A stretch of DNA of 64,000 nt from Bacteroidetes bacterium ADurb.Bin145 (GTDB taxonomy: Bacteria; Bacteroidota; Bacteroidia; Bacteroidales; VadinHA17): positions 278,918-342,917 of the forward strand of contig MWDJ01000001.1 of NCBI GenBank assembly GCA_002070505.1, written 5' to 3'. Position numbers and translations under genes: made by a program. The notes beneath the pieces are model-generated. The model ran no database searches, had not been told where the DNA came from, and worked only from the letters and a program-made list of their open reading frames with translations. Shown in pieces: positions 1 to 9,726 of the stretch (its first letter is position 1; each line of letters starts with the position of its first letter).

Positions 1-1299
1 GTGCTTTACAGGAACGCAGAAACAATACTTTTTTTTGCCGGAGGGGTATTTTTGTTCGGACTGTTTATTCTTCTTCTGAGATACTATTATTTATATGAGC
101 CAGGGAAAAAAGAAAAAGACAGTTTTTCTGTGCGAAGACTATCTAAAAAATACTATAATCATAACCCTTCGCATGCAATTACCCCTGCTGTAATAATTGC
201 AGCCGGAATTTTCGCAGTTATTATAACAGGTGCCAATCGTCAGGTAGTAAGCGACAAGATGCTTCTTCCGGAGGGAGGCACTGGTGGTTATTTATTATGG
301 GGAGAATCAGCTATTCCGGTAAAGGAAGACCTGAATCTTGATAAAAGCAGGAAGGATTACGGTTTTGAATCTGAAGAGTTCAGGGAAATGTCGTTTGTCC
401 AATGCTGCAGGGTATCAGGTGATGATGCCAGCTGTCTTAACCTGAATCATGTCACTTCCCCACCCATCCTTTCGGTTGATCCGAAATATTTTATTGATAA
501 GGGTTCTTTTTCATTTGTGTCCAGTCTTACAAAAGGCAACAATACCGTTACATGGGCAATGCTTGATGAAAAGCCGGGGGAAAATACAATCTATGGCATA
601 GCCGATCAGACGGTGCTTAAATGGGGCCTCAAGGTAAATATTGGGGATACGCTTAAGTTCAGGGCTGAAAACGGGCAGATACTGAATGTTATAATAGCAG
701 GAGGTTTAAAATCGTCTGTTTTCCAGGGTAATATTATTATAGGGAGCAGGAATTTCTCTGAATTCTTCCCGTCTGTTTCAGGAAGCTCGATATTCCTGAT
801 TGACGGAAATAAAAAGTATAAAGATCTTTACATCAATACGTTGCAAGAGCGTCTTTCATCATATGGGCTTTTCGTACAGTCAGCTGGCGAAAAGCTCTCT
901 TCTTTCTTTGTTGTTACAAACACATATCTTGATGTCTTTGTCATCCTTGGAGTTTTCGGACTTATACTGGGTGTAACAGGGCTTGGATTTGTTCTGGCGA
1001 GAAATTATAATCTGAGGAAACGCGAATTTGCTTTTCTTGCTGCGACAGGTTACACTCAGGAGTCGATACGGAGCTTTATTCTGACAGATCAGATAATAAT
1101 CCTGTTCTGGGGAATTGCAGCAGGAACAATTTCAGGTCTTGCGGCTACATTTCCTTCGCTGCAAAACGACGGTGACATACCATGGAACCAGATTTTGTAT
1201 ATGGTCCTGGCAATATTAGTAACAGGAATAATATCACTGCTTATTTCGGTAAGAAGAATAACAAGCCGATCGCTGGTAAGTCAGCTCAGGCGTGAATGA
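1..1299 (+). CDS. FtsX/MacB-type ABC transporter permease, C-terminal part (5' end outside window)
   Basis: The reading frame is open from base 1, so the gene almost certainly starts upstream and the GTG at position 1 is not a convincing start. The visible 432 residues hold a hydrophobic segment near residues 8-27, another at about 58-80, then a soluble extracytoplasmic domain (about 85-300) and three membrane segments (about 303-332, 357-380 and 393-417). This is the usual second half of a permease with a MacB-like periplasmic domain and a C-terminal FtsX domain. Such permeases work with a separate ATPase to move lipoproteins or peptides or to transduce mechanical force, but no ATPase lies in the window, so the substrate is unknown. 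The next gene converges on it 28 bp downstream. The family call is solid; the role is not determined. Confidence 0.75.
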   Translation: MLYRNAETILFFAGGVFLFGLFILLLRYYYLYEPGKKEKDSFSVRRLSKKYYNHNPSHAITPAVIIAAGIFAVIITGANRQVVSDKMLLPEGGTGGYLLWGESAIPVKEDLNLDKSRKDYGFESEEFREMSFVQCCRVSGDDASCLNLNHVTSPPILSVDPKYFIDKGSFSFVSSLTKGNNTVTWAMLDEKPGENTIYGIADQTVLKWGLKVNIGDTLKFRAENGQILNVIIAGGLKSSVFQGNIIIGSRNFSEFFPSVSGSSIFLIDGNKKYKDLYINTLQERLSSYGLFVQSAGEKLSSFFVVTNTYLDVFVILGVFGLILGVTGLGFVLARNYNLRKREFAFLAATGYTQESIRSFILTDQIIILFWGIAAGTISGLAATFPSLQNDGDIPWNQILYMVLAILVTGIISLLISVRRITSRSLVSQLRRE

Positions 1300-1327
1300 C
1301 ATTAAGAATAATTACCGATTAAAAAAA

Positions 1328-2689
1328 TTAACAACGGTTCAATCCAAGGTTTAAAACCGGTTTGATATCCGGATTCAGAGAATCCATAACGACAAGAGCT
1401 GCTCCGAGAGCAGTAGCGTTGAAAACCTCTGAAGTATAAACATTCTTCATCGGGTAAGCGTTTGCTATGAGATCAAGGAAAAGTTTGTTTTTTGAGAAAC
1501 CCCCTGTGATATAAATATTCTCAATATTGTTATCATCCGGGATGACAAGATCAACAGAGTCGGTTGTCAGTTCTGATAGTTCTACCATCAGCTGGTGATA
1601 TCCTTCTTCAAATGATTTGAATGTATAGAAATCCAATTTATCTTTTATTTTCCGTGAGTATGGAAATTCATCAAAAAAGAACCGGTTCCTCCGGCTTCTT
1701 TGCCTGCAAACATCAAGAAGTCTCTTATCGGGTTGGATCCTCTGAAAGTAACCGGGTTCAACATTGAAATGCCCGATTAATTTATTCAGAAGAACTTCAT
1801 GGAAGTGTCCGAGGAACAGACGCGAGGATTTTACAGGTTGTTTTGTGATACTAAGATAGCACAGGCAATCCCTGTCAAGCTGCTCCGCAGTAAGTTTCTC
1901 ACTATTAAAGGGATTCATATTGATGCACCATGTTCCGGTAGAAATCAGGATAAACCTTCCGTCACTGCTTTTAAAATACGGGGCTAGTGAAGCCGAGCTG
2001 TCGTGAATGCCTATACCTGCTTTTATGTTTTTCCCTTCTATTACAATATTATTAAGAGTATTTATGTCGGCTGGTTCAGGAAGATGAAGTCCTTCTTCCT
2101 TTATCCACTTATGGTATTTCATCTCATCGAAATCCCACATTGCAGTATGGCATCCTATTGATGTATGTTCCGAAAATATTTTTCCGGTCAGCAGATAAGA
2201 GAGATATTGGGGAAAGTGAAGTATATGGGCCACTTCAGAGAAGATCTGAGGTTTTGTATATTTCAGCCAGAGTGCCTGCATGCCGGAGTTCAGCATTCCC
2301 AGGGCCGGTGAGGCCGTCCTTCTGCAAAACTCATCCTGCCCCCCATTTTTCCTGTATACTTTTTCGGGGATGCGGTCATCGATCGGTTTCAGGTAGTTAT
2401 ATACAGGTGTCAGTCTCTTCCCGTATTTATCAAGATAAACAAGAGTTGCCCCATATGTCGCGAAATTAATTGCCGTCAGTTCAAATTTTTCGGAATGTAT
2501 CAACGATCTGATCGAGTCTTTTATCCATTTTTCAATATGTTCAATATCGTCGCATTCAAAACCATCATCATCCATTACCTCGGTGAACTTTTCTTCAATC
2601 TCATAAACAGGTTTAAGATCATAATTAAAAAGGATGATCTTTTTGTTTGTTTTCCCGATATCATAAATGGCAATTACCTTTTCTCTCAT
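1328..2689 (-). CDS. rhaB: FGGY-family carbohydrate kinase, probable L-rhamnulose kinase
   Basis: This 453-residue protein shows the FGGY/actin-fold kinase pattern: an N-terminal phosphate-1 loop (YDIGKTNKK, residues 9-17), a central GIHDSSASLAPY segment and an ISTGTW phosphate-2 motif at about residue 250, and a late ITGGFSKN adenosine-binding motif near 395. It lies last in a minus-strand set with L-rhamnose isomerase and RhaT, 67 bp downstream of rhaA, so phosphorylation of L-rhamnulose is the natural reading. It is shorter than the roughly 490-residue enterobacterial RhaB and its N-terminus differs, so it may represent the alternative kinase type found with rhaA in Bacteroidota. The family is certain from sequence; the substrate is inferred from neighbours. 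No rhamnulose-1-phosphate aldolase gene is in the window. Confidence 0.8.
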   Translation of the reverse strand: MREKVIAIYDIGKTNKKIILFNYDLKPVYEIEEKFTEVMDDDGFECDDIEHIEKWIKDSIRSLIHSEKFELTAINFATYGATLVYLDKYGKRLTPVYNYLKPIDDRIPEKVYRKNGGQDEFCRRTASPALGMLNSGMQALWLKYTKPQIFSEVAHILHFPQYLSYLLTGKIFSEHTSIGCHTAMWDFDEMKYHKWIKEEGLHLPEPADINTLNNIVIEGKNIKAGIGIHDSSASLAPYFKSSDGRFILISTGTWCINMNPFNSEKLTAEQLDRDCLCYLSITKQPVKSSRLFLGHFHEVLLNKLIGHFNVEPGYFQRIQPDKRLLDVCRQRSRRNRFFFDEFPYSRKIKDKLDFYTFKSFEEGYHQLMVELSELTTDSVDLVIPDDNNIENIYITGGFSKNKLFLDLIANAYPMKNVYTSEVFNATALGAALVVMDSLNPDIKPVLNLGLNRC

Positions 2690-2756
2690 AGAATATCATG
2701 TTTGACAGCATCAGAAGGATATCAGGGATTCCTTCATTAACTATTCGCTAAAGTTG

Positions 2757-4022
2757 TTACCTTTTACTCAATACCTCTTTTTCGTATTTTAGTATTTCGT
2801 TTATATAATCCCGGCCAACAGGTACGCGTTTCTTCAGACAATAGTAATCATAAACAGCACCGTAAGGTAAGGTTTTTAACAGTTCCAGGGTTGCAAGCCG
2901 TTCAAAATTCTTACCGCTTTCCTCATATTTGAGAAGCATCCTGTTTGGCTCAAGCAGGGCAAAAAGAAATGCCAGCTGCACAGCCCTTATACCTACAACA
3001 TATGCACCGATCCTGTTCAGGCTTGCATCAAAATAATCAAGTCCGATATTTACCCTGCTGAGGGCATTTGCCCTAATTATTTCCTGGGCTATCAATAATA
3101 TTTCATCATTAAAAGTTGCCACGTGATCACTATCCCATCTGACACCGCGGGTAAGGTGAAGAAGGACCTCGTCTACAAACTGCAAAATTGAAGATATCTT
3201 ATCTCCTACCTGTTCTGTCGGATGAAAATGGCCATTGTCAAGGGTGATCATCATATTGTTCCTCACAGCATAACCAAGGTAGAAGTCGTGAGATCCCACA
3301 ACCATTGCTTCTGAGCCGATTCCGAAGAGTTTACTTTCGACAGCATCTTTCAGGTACTTTTTGGGATATTTTACCGACAGTATCTCGTCAAGTGATTTTT
3401 TCAATATTTGCCGTAACCCAAATCTGTCAATTGGAGTATCCTTTGATCCGTCAGGGATCCATATATTATGAATACAGGGAGTGCCGAGTTGTTTTCCTAT
3501 ATCCGCACTGATGGCACGGCATCTTTTTGTGTGTTCTATCCAGAATTTCCTGATCTTCACATTTTTGCTTGCGAGAGTAAATCCATCATCGGCAAGTGGA
3601 TGAGAGAAGCAGGTACAGTTAAAATCAATTCCGATCTTTCTCTTTTTTGCCCAGTTTATCCATCCCTGGTAATATTTTGTTTCTATTTGATCCCTGTCGA
3701 CAAGTTTACCTCCGAATTCTCCGTAGATAGCATGAAGGTTCAGTCTCTGTCTGCCAGGTACAAGCGACAACACCTTATCGAGGTCGTCACGCATCTGAGC
3801 AATTGTTTTTGCTTTGCCCGGGAAATTACCAGTAGCCTGTATCCCTCCGCCTCCAAGCTCAGCCCCTTCTTTTTCGAATCCTCCAACATCGTCTGTCTGC
3901 CAGCAGTGAAGGCTGATCATTATCTTATCAAGCTCAGCCAGAACAGCATCAGTATTAACCCCAAGCTCCTCATATTCAGCTTTCGCAAGTTTGTATGCTT
4001 TCTCAATATTCTCTCTTTTCAT
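2757..4022 (-). CDS. rhaA: L-rhamnose isomerase
   Basis: This enzyme interconverts L-rhamnose and L-rhamnulose in the cytoplasm, the first catabolic step. At 421 residues it matches the usual RhaA length (about 419 in E. coli) and follows the E. coli protein closely: SLHCWQTDDVGGFE near the start, GIQATGNFPGKA, RLNLHAIYGE, DFNCTCFSHPLADDGFTL, IWIPDGSKD, VESKLFGIGSEA, LDNGHFHPTE and RWDSDHV. The metal-binding Glu, Asp and His residues sit in these last motifs and all appear present. It is flanked upstream by rhaT (88 bp gap) and downstream by the FGGY kinase, all on the minus strand and probably one transcript. The ATG at 4022 fits the family's N-terminus. Confidence 0.96.
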   Translation of the reverse strand: MKRENIEKAYKLAKAEYEELGVNTDAVLAELDKIMISLHCWQTDDVGGFEKEGAELGGGGIQATGNFPGKAKTIAQMRDDLDKVLSLVPGRQRLNLHAIYGEFGGKLVDRDQIETKYYQGWINWAKKRKIGIDFNCTCFSHPLADDGFTLASKNVKIRKFWIEHTKRCRAISADIGKQLGTPCIHNIWIPDGSKDTPIDRFGLRQILKKSLDEILSVKYPKKYLKDAVESKLFGIGSEAMVVGSHDFYLGYAVRNNMMITLDNGHFHPTEQVGDKISSILQFVDEVLLHLTRGVRWDSDHVATFNDEILLIAQEIIRANALSRVNIGLDYFDASLNRIGAYVVGIRAVQLAFLFALLEPNRMLLKYEESGKNFERLATLELLKTLPYGAVYDYYCLKKRVPVGRDYINEILKYEKEVLSKR

Positions 4023-4110
4023 AATTGCTTTAATTAATAGATAATAATTTCAAATTTTTCTGAAGCAGCGGGAAAGAAATAAACCAAACCTTCCGGTCAT
4101 TTTGTTAGCA

Positions 4111-5139
4111 TTAGCCAAGTTTGACAATGAATGTTGAAAGGATAAGTACAATAATACCGATAATAAGCACAACAATTGTTTTTGTCCTGGCTCCTTTCCA
4201 TTCTTTAAGTATAATGCCCCATATATTGCTTATCGCAATGTTAAGAGCCATAAGTATGCTCCATCCGAATACAGCCATGCCGGGTGGTAATTTGCTTGAT
4301 CCCATTCCGAAAAAATGAAATTGCAGAAACCATAACATACCTGCAAGGAAGGTGAAGAACAGGTTATTTAACAGTACCGTACCTGAGACAGTAACATAAT
4401 CCTTATAAGTTTTATTCCTGATATTCAGAAAGACGCAGTAAACAAGATTTGTAATGAACCCTCCGAGAAGTATAAAGATAAGTGAAGGGTTCTTCTGAAA
4501 CAGTGGATTTGTTCCATGATCGAGCGCTATCTGTTCAATTGGTTTTCCAGCTTCATAGCCAAAGTTGAAACATGCACTCATTATACCGGCGAAAACAGCG
4601 ATAAGTATTCCCTTTTTAAGTGCGAATTCCTTTATTGCGGCTTTCTTCTCTTCCTCCGACATCTCCTGGCTCTTCAATGATCCGGCGTATCCGATGATTA
4701 TTATTCCAGCTACAGTTATTGCTACTCCAGCCACTGTCAGAATACCTGCTGTTGTCGAAAAAAGATTATTGCCGGCTATTACCGGAGGCAATAATGTACC
4801 AAAAGCTGCGCACAGGCCAAGTGCAATACTCTGGCCCAGTGCTACTCCAAGATATCTCAGGCTCAGTCCGAAAGTAAGTCCGCCAAACCCCCAGAGTATC
4901 CCGAAAAAAACAGCCATTAGTTTAGCACCGGAAGGAGCTTCCCGTAATATAAGCAATAATTCACCTTTCGGAATGAAAACAAGTGCGAATATCCAAGGGA
5001 TTATCAACCAGGCAAAAACTCCCTGACTGATCCAGTAGGATTCCCATGCCCATGTTTTTACTTTTTTAAAAGGAACATAAAAACTGGCAGCACCTATACT
5101 GCCTAATGCTATTAATAGTATGCCTCCTATAGGATTCAT
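4111..5139 (-). CDS. rhaT: L-rhamnose/proton symporter
   Basis: A 342-residue inner-membrane protein with about ten hydrophobic helices. It matches the RhaT family from the first residues: GAASFYVPFKKVKTWAWES (compare the enterobacterial AACFYAPFKKVKKWSWE), then LRYLGVALGQSIALG, MLWFLQFHFFGMG and a C-terminal GIILKEWKGA loop. It imports L-rhamnose coupled to protons. It is the first gene of the minus-strand rhaT-rhaA-kinase group and is divergent from the alpha-L-rhamnosidase gene across a 120-bp gap that presumably carries both promoters. The gene order suggests that rhamnose freed outside the cell is taken up here and then isomerised and phosphorylated. Confidence 0.94.
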   Translation of the reverse strand: MNPIGGILLIALGSIGAASFYVPFKKVKTWAWESYWISQGVFAWLIIPWIFALVFIPKGELLLILREAPSGAKLMAVFFGILWGFGGLTFGLSLRYLGVALGQSIALGLCAAFGTLLPPVIAGNNLFSTTAGILTVAGVAITVAGIIIIGYAGSLKSQEMSEEEKKAAIKEFALKKGILIAVFAGIMSACFNFGYEAGKPIEQIALDHGTNPLFQKNPSLIFILLGGFITNLVYCVFLNIRNKTYKDYVTVSGTVLLNNLFFTFLAGMLWFLQFHFFGMGSSKLPPGMAVFGWSILMALNIAISNIWGIILKEWKGARTKTIVVLIIGIIVLILSTFIVKLG

Positions 5140-5259
5140 TTGAGGTTTTTTGATTAACGTTCTGCAATTTATAAACTTTAGGATTTACAAATTAATTTAA
5201 ATTCGTTTTTTTACAATTGCATATTTTACGACCTTCAGATAAATTTAACTATTAAGATA

Positions 5260-8007
5260 ATGAAATCACTCACCCTTTCTTTGTTTCTGCTTTTACTGTC
5301 TGCCGGCATTCGCAGTCAGTCTCTCTATGTTGAAGATCTTACCTGTGAGCACAAGAAGGATCCTGTGGGGATTGATGTGCCTCAACCAAGACTTTCGTGG
5401 AAAATAAGAGGTGAAGGGAATAATATACTTCAATCCGCTTATTCGGTAAGGGTTGCATTAAACCCCCGCTTCTCATCATCAGGAATTTTATGGGAATCAG
5501 GTAAAATAACGTCCGACGGGTCAGTTCTTCAGGCATATCAAGGTCCTGCGCTTAAATCAGCAACAAAGTATTACTGGCAGGTCAGGATATGGGACAATAA
5601 AGGAAGGGTTTCAAAATGGAGTGAAACAGCTACCTGGGAGACCGGACTTCTTTCCCAGGAAGAGTGGAAAGCAAAATGGATAGAAATTGAAGATGACACT
5701 AACCGGTATTCACCATCACCGCATTTCCGGAAAGAATTCACCGTGAATAAACCTATTTTGAAAGCCACTTTATATATTACCGCACATGGTTTATACGAAG
5801 CTATGATCAATGGTAAAAAAGTCGGTGACCAGGAGATGACACCGGGCTGGACTTCATACGGAAAGAGACTCCAATATCAGGTTTACGATGTCACTGATCT
5901 GGTAAAAAAAGGAAATAACGCTATTGGCGCCATTCTTGGCGACGGATGGTACAGAGGCTCGCTGGCGTGGGAGGATAACTGGGCGATATACGGACGAAGA
6001 CTCGGCCTTCTTCTTCAGCTGAAGCTGATTCATACTGACGGAAGCGAGACACTTGTTGTAACAGATGAATCGTGGAAAGCCAATAATAATCCCGGTATCA
6101 GGATGACAGATCTCTATGACGGATTTGTATATGATGCTACAAGGAAACTTGCAGGTTTCAACCTCCCGGGTTATGATGATTCCGGATGGAAAAGAGTAAC
6201 GACAAGGAATTACCCGTTCAAACTTATCGCATCCGAAGGTAACCCGGTCAGGAAGATTGAGGAAATAAAACCTGTAAAGATCTTCCGTTCGCCTAAAGGA
6301 AGTCTTCTTGTCGACATGGGACAAAACATGGTCGGCTGGGTAAGATTAAAAGCAACAGGGCCAAGAGGCACTGTCATAACCTTGCGGCATGCTGAGGTAC
6401 TTGACAAATACGGAGAGTTCTATACTGAAAATCTCAGGGATGCTGATGCCCGTGTTACCGTTACACTGGCGGGAAATGGTGAAGAGGTGTTTGAACCACG
6501 TTTTACATTCATGGGTTTCAGGTTTGTTGAGGTGAACGGCTTTCCCGGAACACTGACTGCAGATAATATCACCGGAATAGTGGTCCATTCAGACATGAAG
6601 AAGACTGGGAGATACGAAAGCTCCGATCCTCTTTTGAATAAGCTCCAGCATAACATTGTCTGGGGGCAGAAGGGCAATTTTCTGGATGTTCCGACAGATT
6701 GTCCGCAGAGGGATGAAAGGCTCGGTTGGACAGGTGATGCACAGGCATTCAGCAGGACAGCTGCATTCAATTTTGATGTTGCAGCATTTTTCACCAAGTG
6801 GCTGAAAGATGTGGCTCTTGACCAGAAACCGGGAGGTGAAGTACCTGATGTGATACCTGATGTTCTGAATGCTCAGAATGCAACTACAGCTCAGCCATCG
6901 GCCGGATGGGGTGATGTCGCAGTCATTGTGCCATGGACGATGTACACTGTCTATGGCGACAGGAGGCTGCTGGAGACACAGTATCCCAGTATGAAAGCCT
7001 GGGTTGAATATATAAGGAATAAAGCTGGTGATGATCTTATATGGCAAGGCGGAAGCAAATATGGCGACTGGCTTTTCTATCACCCGCCAGTAAATAAACA
7101 TTCGGAACCTGACGGATATACTGAACATGATTTCATTGCAACAGCTTTCTATGCATATTCGTCCAGTCTGCTGGCAAAGGCAGCAAAAGAGCTCGGACGA
7201 AATGAAGATGCAGTATTCTATTCAGACCTGTTCGCTAAGATCAGAAAAGTATTTATAAATGAATATGTAACACCTGCGGGAAGAGTCGGTACTAATTCCC
7301 AGACATCATATGTTCTCGCTCTAATGTTCAATCTTCTTCCTGAAGAGCTGAAACCGAAAGCAGCACAATTTCTCGTGGAAGATATCAGAAGCCGGAAGAA
7401 TCATCTGTCGACGGGTTTCCTTGGTACGCCATTTCTGTGTCATGTACTTTCTGCAAATGGATATACAGATGTGGCTTATGATCTGCTTCTTCAGGAATCA
7501 TATCCTTCATGGCTTTATCCTGTTAAAATGGGTGCCACCACAATATGGGAACGATGGGATGGTCAGAAACCCGACAGTACATTCCAGGATCCGGGAATGA
7601 ACTCATTTAATCATTACGCGTATGGTGCAATCGGGGACTGGATGTACAGGGTATCTGCCGGGATCGAAGCAGGGAAACCGGGATATAAACATATAGTCAT
7701 ACAACCGCATATCACGAAGAAACTTGATTTTTCGAGGGCCAGCCTGGATAGTCCTTACGGGACCATTGAATCAGGTTGGGAAAGGAAGGATGGTAAGATC
7801 GCAATCAGGGTCACTATTCCTGCAAATACTACGGCGACAATAATTCTTCCGGTTGTCAGTCCGGAGAGAATCACTGAAAACGGAGTTTCTCTTTTTAGTG
7901 AAAAACCAGATAGACTCTCCGGATTAGAATTCATTGTTATCGAAGAGAACAAAGGAGTTGTTATTGAAAGAGGCTCCGGAGAATATGTTTTTGAATTTAC
8001 CGAATAA
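5260..8007 (+). CDS. Secreted alpha-L-rhamnosidase, GH78
   Basis: A 915-residue exported glycosidase that cleaves terminal alpha-L-rhamnose from plant or algal polysaccharides or glycosides by inversion. Residues 1-19 form a signal peptide (hydrophobic stretch ending near RSQ). Then follow a fibronectin-like N-terminal domain with the family opening LTCEHKKDPVGIDVPQPRLSW, beta-sandwich domains, and an (alpha/alpha)6 catalytic barrel from about residue 450 to 790 with a C-terminal beta domain. Key acidic residues are visible: DCPQRDERLGWTGDA, with the candidate general acid Glu at about 486, and WERWDG with Glu at about 764. It is divergent from rhaT-rhaA-kinase and supplies their substrate. 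No SusC/SusD pair is nearby, so this is not a classical polysaccharide utilisation locus. Confidence 0.95.
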   Translation: MKSLTLSLFLLLLSAGIRSQSLYVEDLTCEHKKDPVGIDVPQPRLSWKIRGEGNNILQSAYSVRVALNPRFSSSGILWESGKITSDGSVLQAYQGPALKSATKYYWQVRIWDNKGRVSKWSETATWETGLLSQEEWKAKWIEIEDDTNRYSPSPHFRKEFTVNKPILKATLYITAHGLYEAMINGKKVGDQEMTPGWTSYGKRLQYQVYDVTDLVKKGNNAIGAILGDGWYRGSLAWEDNWAIYGRRLGLLLQLKLIHTDGSETLVVTDESWKANNNPGIRMTDLYDGFVYDATRKLAGFNLPGYDDSGWKRVTTRNYPFKLIASEGNPVRKIEEIKPVKIFRSPKGSLLVDMGQNMVGWVRLKATGPRGTVITLRHAEVLDKYGEFYTENLRDADARVTVTLAGNGEEVFEPRFTFMGFRFVEVNGFPGTLTADNITGIVVHSDMKKTGRYESSDPLLNKLQHNIVWGQKGNFLDVPTDCPQRDERLGWTGDAQAFSRTAAFNFDVAAFFTKWLKDVALDQKPGGEVPDVIPDVLNAQNATTAQPSAGWGDVAVIVPWTMYTVYGDRRLLETQYPSMKAWVEYIRNKAGDDLIWQGGSKYGDWLFYHPPVNKHSEPDGYTEHDFIATAFYAYSSSLLAKAAKELGRNEDAVFYSDLFAKIRKVFINEYVTPAGRVGTNSQTSYVLALMFNLLPEELKPKAAQFLVEDIRSRKNHLSTGFLGTPFLCHVLSANGYTDVAYDLLLQESYPSWLYPVKMGATTIWERWDGQKPDSTFQDPGMNSFNHYAYGAIGDWMYRVSAGIEAGKPGYKHIVIQPHITKKLDFSRASLDSPYGTIESGWERKDGKIAIRVTIPANTTATIILPVVSPERITENGVSLFSEKPDRLSGLEFIVIEENKGVVIERGSGEYVFEFTE

Positions 8008-8025
8008 GATCCCGTAATTTCTGAA

Positions 8026-8928
8026 ATGACACTTTTTGGAAATCATCCCGGAGAATTTGCTGCCCTTCTGACTGCAGTATTCTGGACAGTCACTGCACTG
8101 GCCTTTGAAGCGGCTGGAAAGAGAATAGGATCATTACAGGTCAATTTTTTAAGGCTTGTATTCGGATTTATTTTCCTGAGTACATTCAACCTCATACGAG
8201 GCAGTGAAGTATTTCCGGCAGATGCAACTCCGGAGAACTGGTTATGGCTTTCTCTTTCAGGCTTTGCAGGGATTTTCCTGGGTGACCTGTTCCTGTTTAA
8301 GTCCTATACTCTAATCGGATCAAGGTTCTCTATGCTTATAATGACACTGGTCCCTCCTATTACAGCTCTTTTCAGTTTCATTATCCTGGATGAACATCTC
8401 AGCCTGTTGCATTTTCTTGGAATGATGCTGACATTCGGAGGTATATCGATGGCAATATTCAACAGGAACGGAAAAGGAGAAAAAGTATCATTGAAGCTTG
8501 CTCCGGCAGGGCTGTTATATGCATTGGGAGGAGCTGTCGGGCAGGCCATGGGACTTGTATTGAGCAAACGCGGACTTGGCAGCTGTGATCCTTTTTCTGC
8601 GACACAGATCAGGATTATCTCCGGTTTTGCAGGATTTAGTGTATTAATTACACTTATGGGCAGATGGCCCAGGGTTGCTGAATCGATATCTGATCTCAGG
8701 GGGATGAAGCCTCTTGCCCTGGGGTCATTCTTCGGACCCTTTCTGGGCATTTCATTTTCACTTATCGCCGTAAGATATACTGAAGCCGGGATTGCTTCCA
8801 CAATAATGGCACTGACCCCTATCCTGATAATTGCTCCCGCCGCTATTATCTATAAAGAAAAAGTGACATTCGCTGAAGTGGCCGGTGCAATAATCAGTGT
8901 GGGTGGTGTATCTTTGTTCTTCATCTGA
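8026..8928 (+). CDS. DMT-superfamily transporter with two EamA domains
   Basis: A 300-residue integral membrane protein with about ten helices arranged as two repeated EamA halves (roughly residues 10-140 and 155-298). Typical signs are FLGDLFLFKSYTLIGSRFSMLIMTL in the first half and the late YTEAGIASTIMALTPILI segment in the second. The substrate cannot be read from sequence; family members export amino acids or metabolites. It starts 18 bp after the GH78 stop and ends 10 bp before arfB, so it may be co-transcribed with either. There is no specific link to rhamnose beyond position. Confidence 0.85.
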   Translation: MTLFGNHPGEFAALLTAVFWTVTALAFEAAGKRIGSLQVNFLRLVFGFIFLSTFNLIRGSEVFPADATPENWLWLSLSGFAGIFLGDLFLFKSYTLIGSRFSMLIMTLVPPITALFSFIILDEHLSLLHFLGMMLTFGGISMAIFNRNGKGEKVSLKLAPAGLLYALGGAVGQAMGLVLSKRGLGSCDPFSATQIRIISGFAGFSVLITLMGRWPRVAESISDLRGMKPLALGSFFGPFLGISFSLIAVRYTEAGIASTIMALTPILIIAPAAIIYKEKVTFAEVAGAIISVGGVSLFFI

Positions 8929-8938
8929 ATTATCGATA

Positions 8939-9370
8939 ATGAAGCCGGAAGAACTGAAAGAAAGGATTCCTTCATCTGAACTGAGATTCACTGCTACAAG
9001 AAGCAGCGGACCCGGAGGGCAGAATGTAAATAAAGTGAATACCAGGATTGAACTGAGGTTTAGTATATCCGGATCGCCTTCACTTAGTGGAGATGAAAAA
9101 AACAAAATACTTACTGCCCTTAAGAACAGAATAACATCTGAAGGTGAAATCGTAATTATTTCACAGTCTGAACGAAGCCAGCTGATGAACAGAAGAAAGG
9201 CTGAGGAAAAATTCTTCAATCTTCTTGCAAAGATCCTCACTCCTGTCCCTGAAAGGAAATCAACCTCTCCCACACAAGCTTCAAAATTGAAGCGAATTGA
9301 TGGCAAGAGAAAACGCAGTGCTAAAAAAAGGCTAAGAAACGAGAAGGGTTTGGGAGAAGAAAGGGACTGA
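8939..9370 (+). CDS. arfB: Alternative ribosome-rescue factor / peptidyl-tRNA hydrolase ArfB
   Basis: The protein hydrolyses peptidyl-tRNA on stalled ribosomes with an empty mRNA channel. The ATG at 8939 gives 143 residues and lies 10 bp after the upstream stop; an in-frame ATG 42 bp earlier would overlap the transporter gene and adds residues foreign to the family. The catalytic GGQ motif is at residues 26-28 in the context RSSGPGGQNVNKVNTR, followed by a short release-factor domain-3 fold. The C-terminus (from about residue 118) is rich in Lys and Arg, as expected of the tail that threads into the mRNA entry channel. The length matches ArfB (about 140) rather than a full release factor. Confidence 0.92.
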   Translation: MKPEELKERIPSSELRFTATRSSGPGGQNVNKVNTRIELRFSISGSPSLSGDEKNKILTALKNRITSEGEIVIISQSERSQLMNRRKAEEKFFNLLAKILTPVPERKSTSPTQASKLKRIDGKRKRSAKKRLRNEKGLGEERD

Positions 9371-9393
9371 AAACCAACGAATAAAAAACTGGC

Positions 9394-9436
9394 ATATTTA
9401 TTGATATCCATCATGAAATTTTGATGGAATAAATAT
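9394..9436. repeat. Long hairpin after arfB; rest of the 9371-9749 gap is AT-rich without a convincing gene
   Basis: An imperfect inverted repeat starts 23 bp after the arfB stop: ATATTTAT (9394-9401) and TCCATCA (9407-9413) pair with TGATGGA (9422-9428) and ATAAATAT (9429-9436), 15 bp in all with a 5-nt bulge. There is no following T run, so it is not a clear rho-independent terminator, though it could slow transcription or protect the mRNA end. A second small hairpin (ATGTATT/AATACAT) lies near 9643-9663. A 64-codon ORF across 9446-9640 has no family resemblance and low-quality composition, and I do not call it. Confidence 0.5.
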
Positions 9437-9726
9437 TGAATTGAAATGAATACAATGCAGGTCCGAATGAGTGACAAAAAGATAAGACAAGAAACTACCA
9501 GTGGCGATATTAATCATAGGTATTTCACAATTCAAAGTAATATACTGACAGATAATAAATTACATGATATTAAATATTACAGCGAAGAATCGCATGTTAA
9601 TAAAATGATATCTCTGTTAATATTTCTGATGGTCAGGTGATACAATGTATTTATAGAATACATATTTTCGCACCAATTATAAAAACAACAGTATTAATTT
9701 AAAACCAATTAATCTTTAAAACAAAC

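Noticed and set aside
9446..9640. 64-codon plus-strand ORF between arfB and the aminomutase gene
   Set aside because: Biased AT-rich composition, no signal peptide or motif, no clear promoter or ribosome site.
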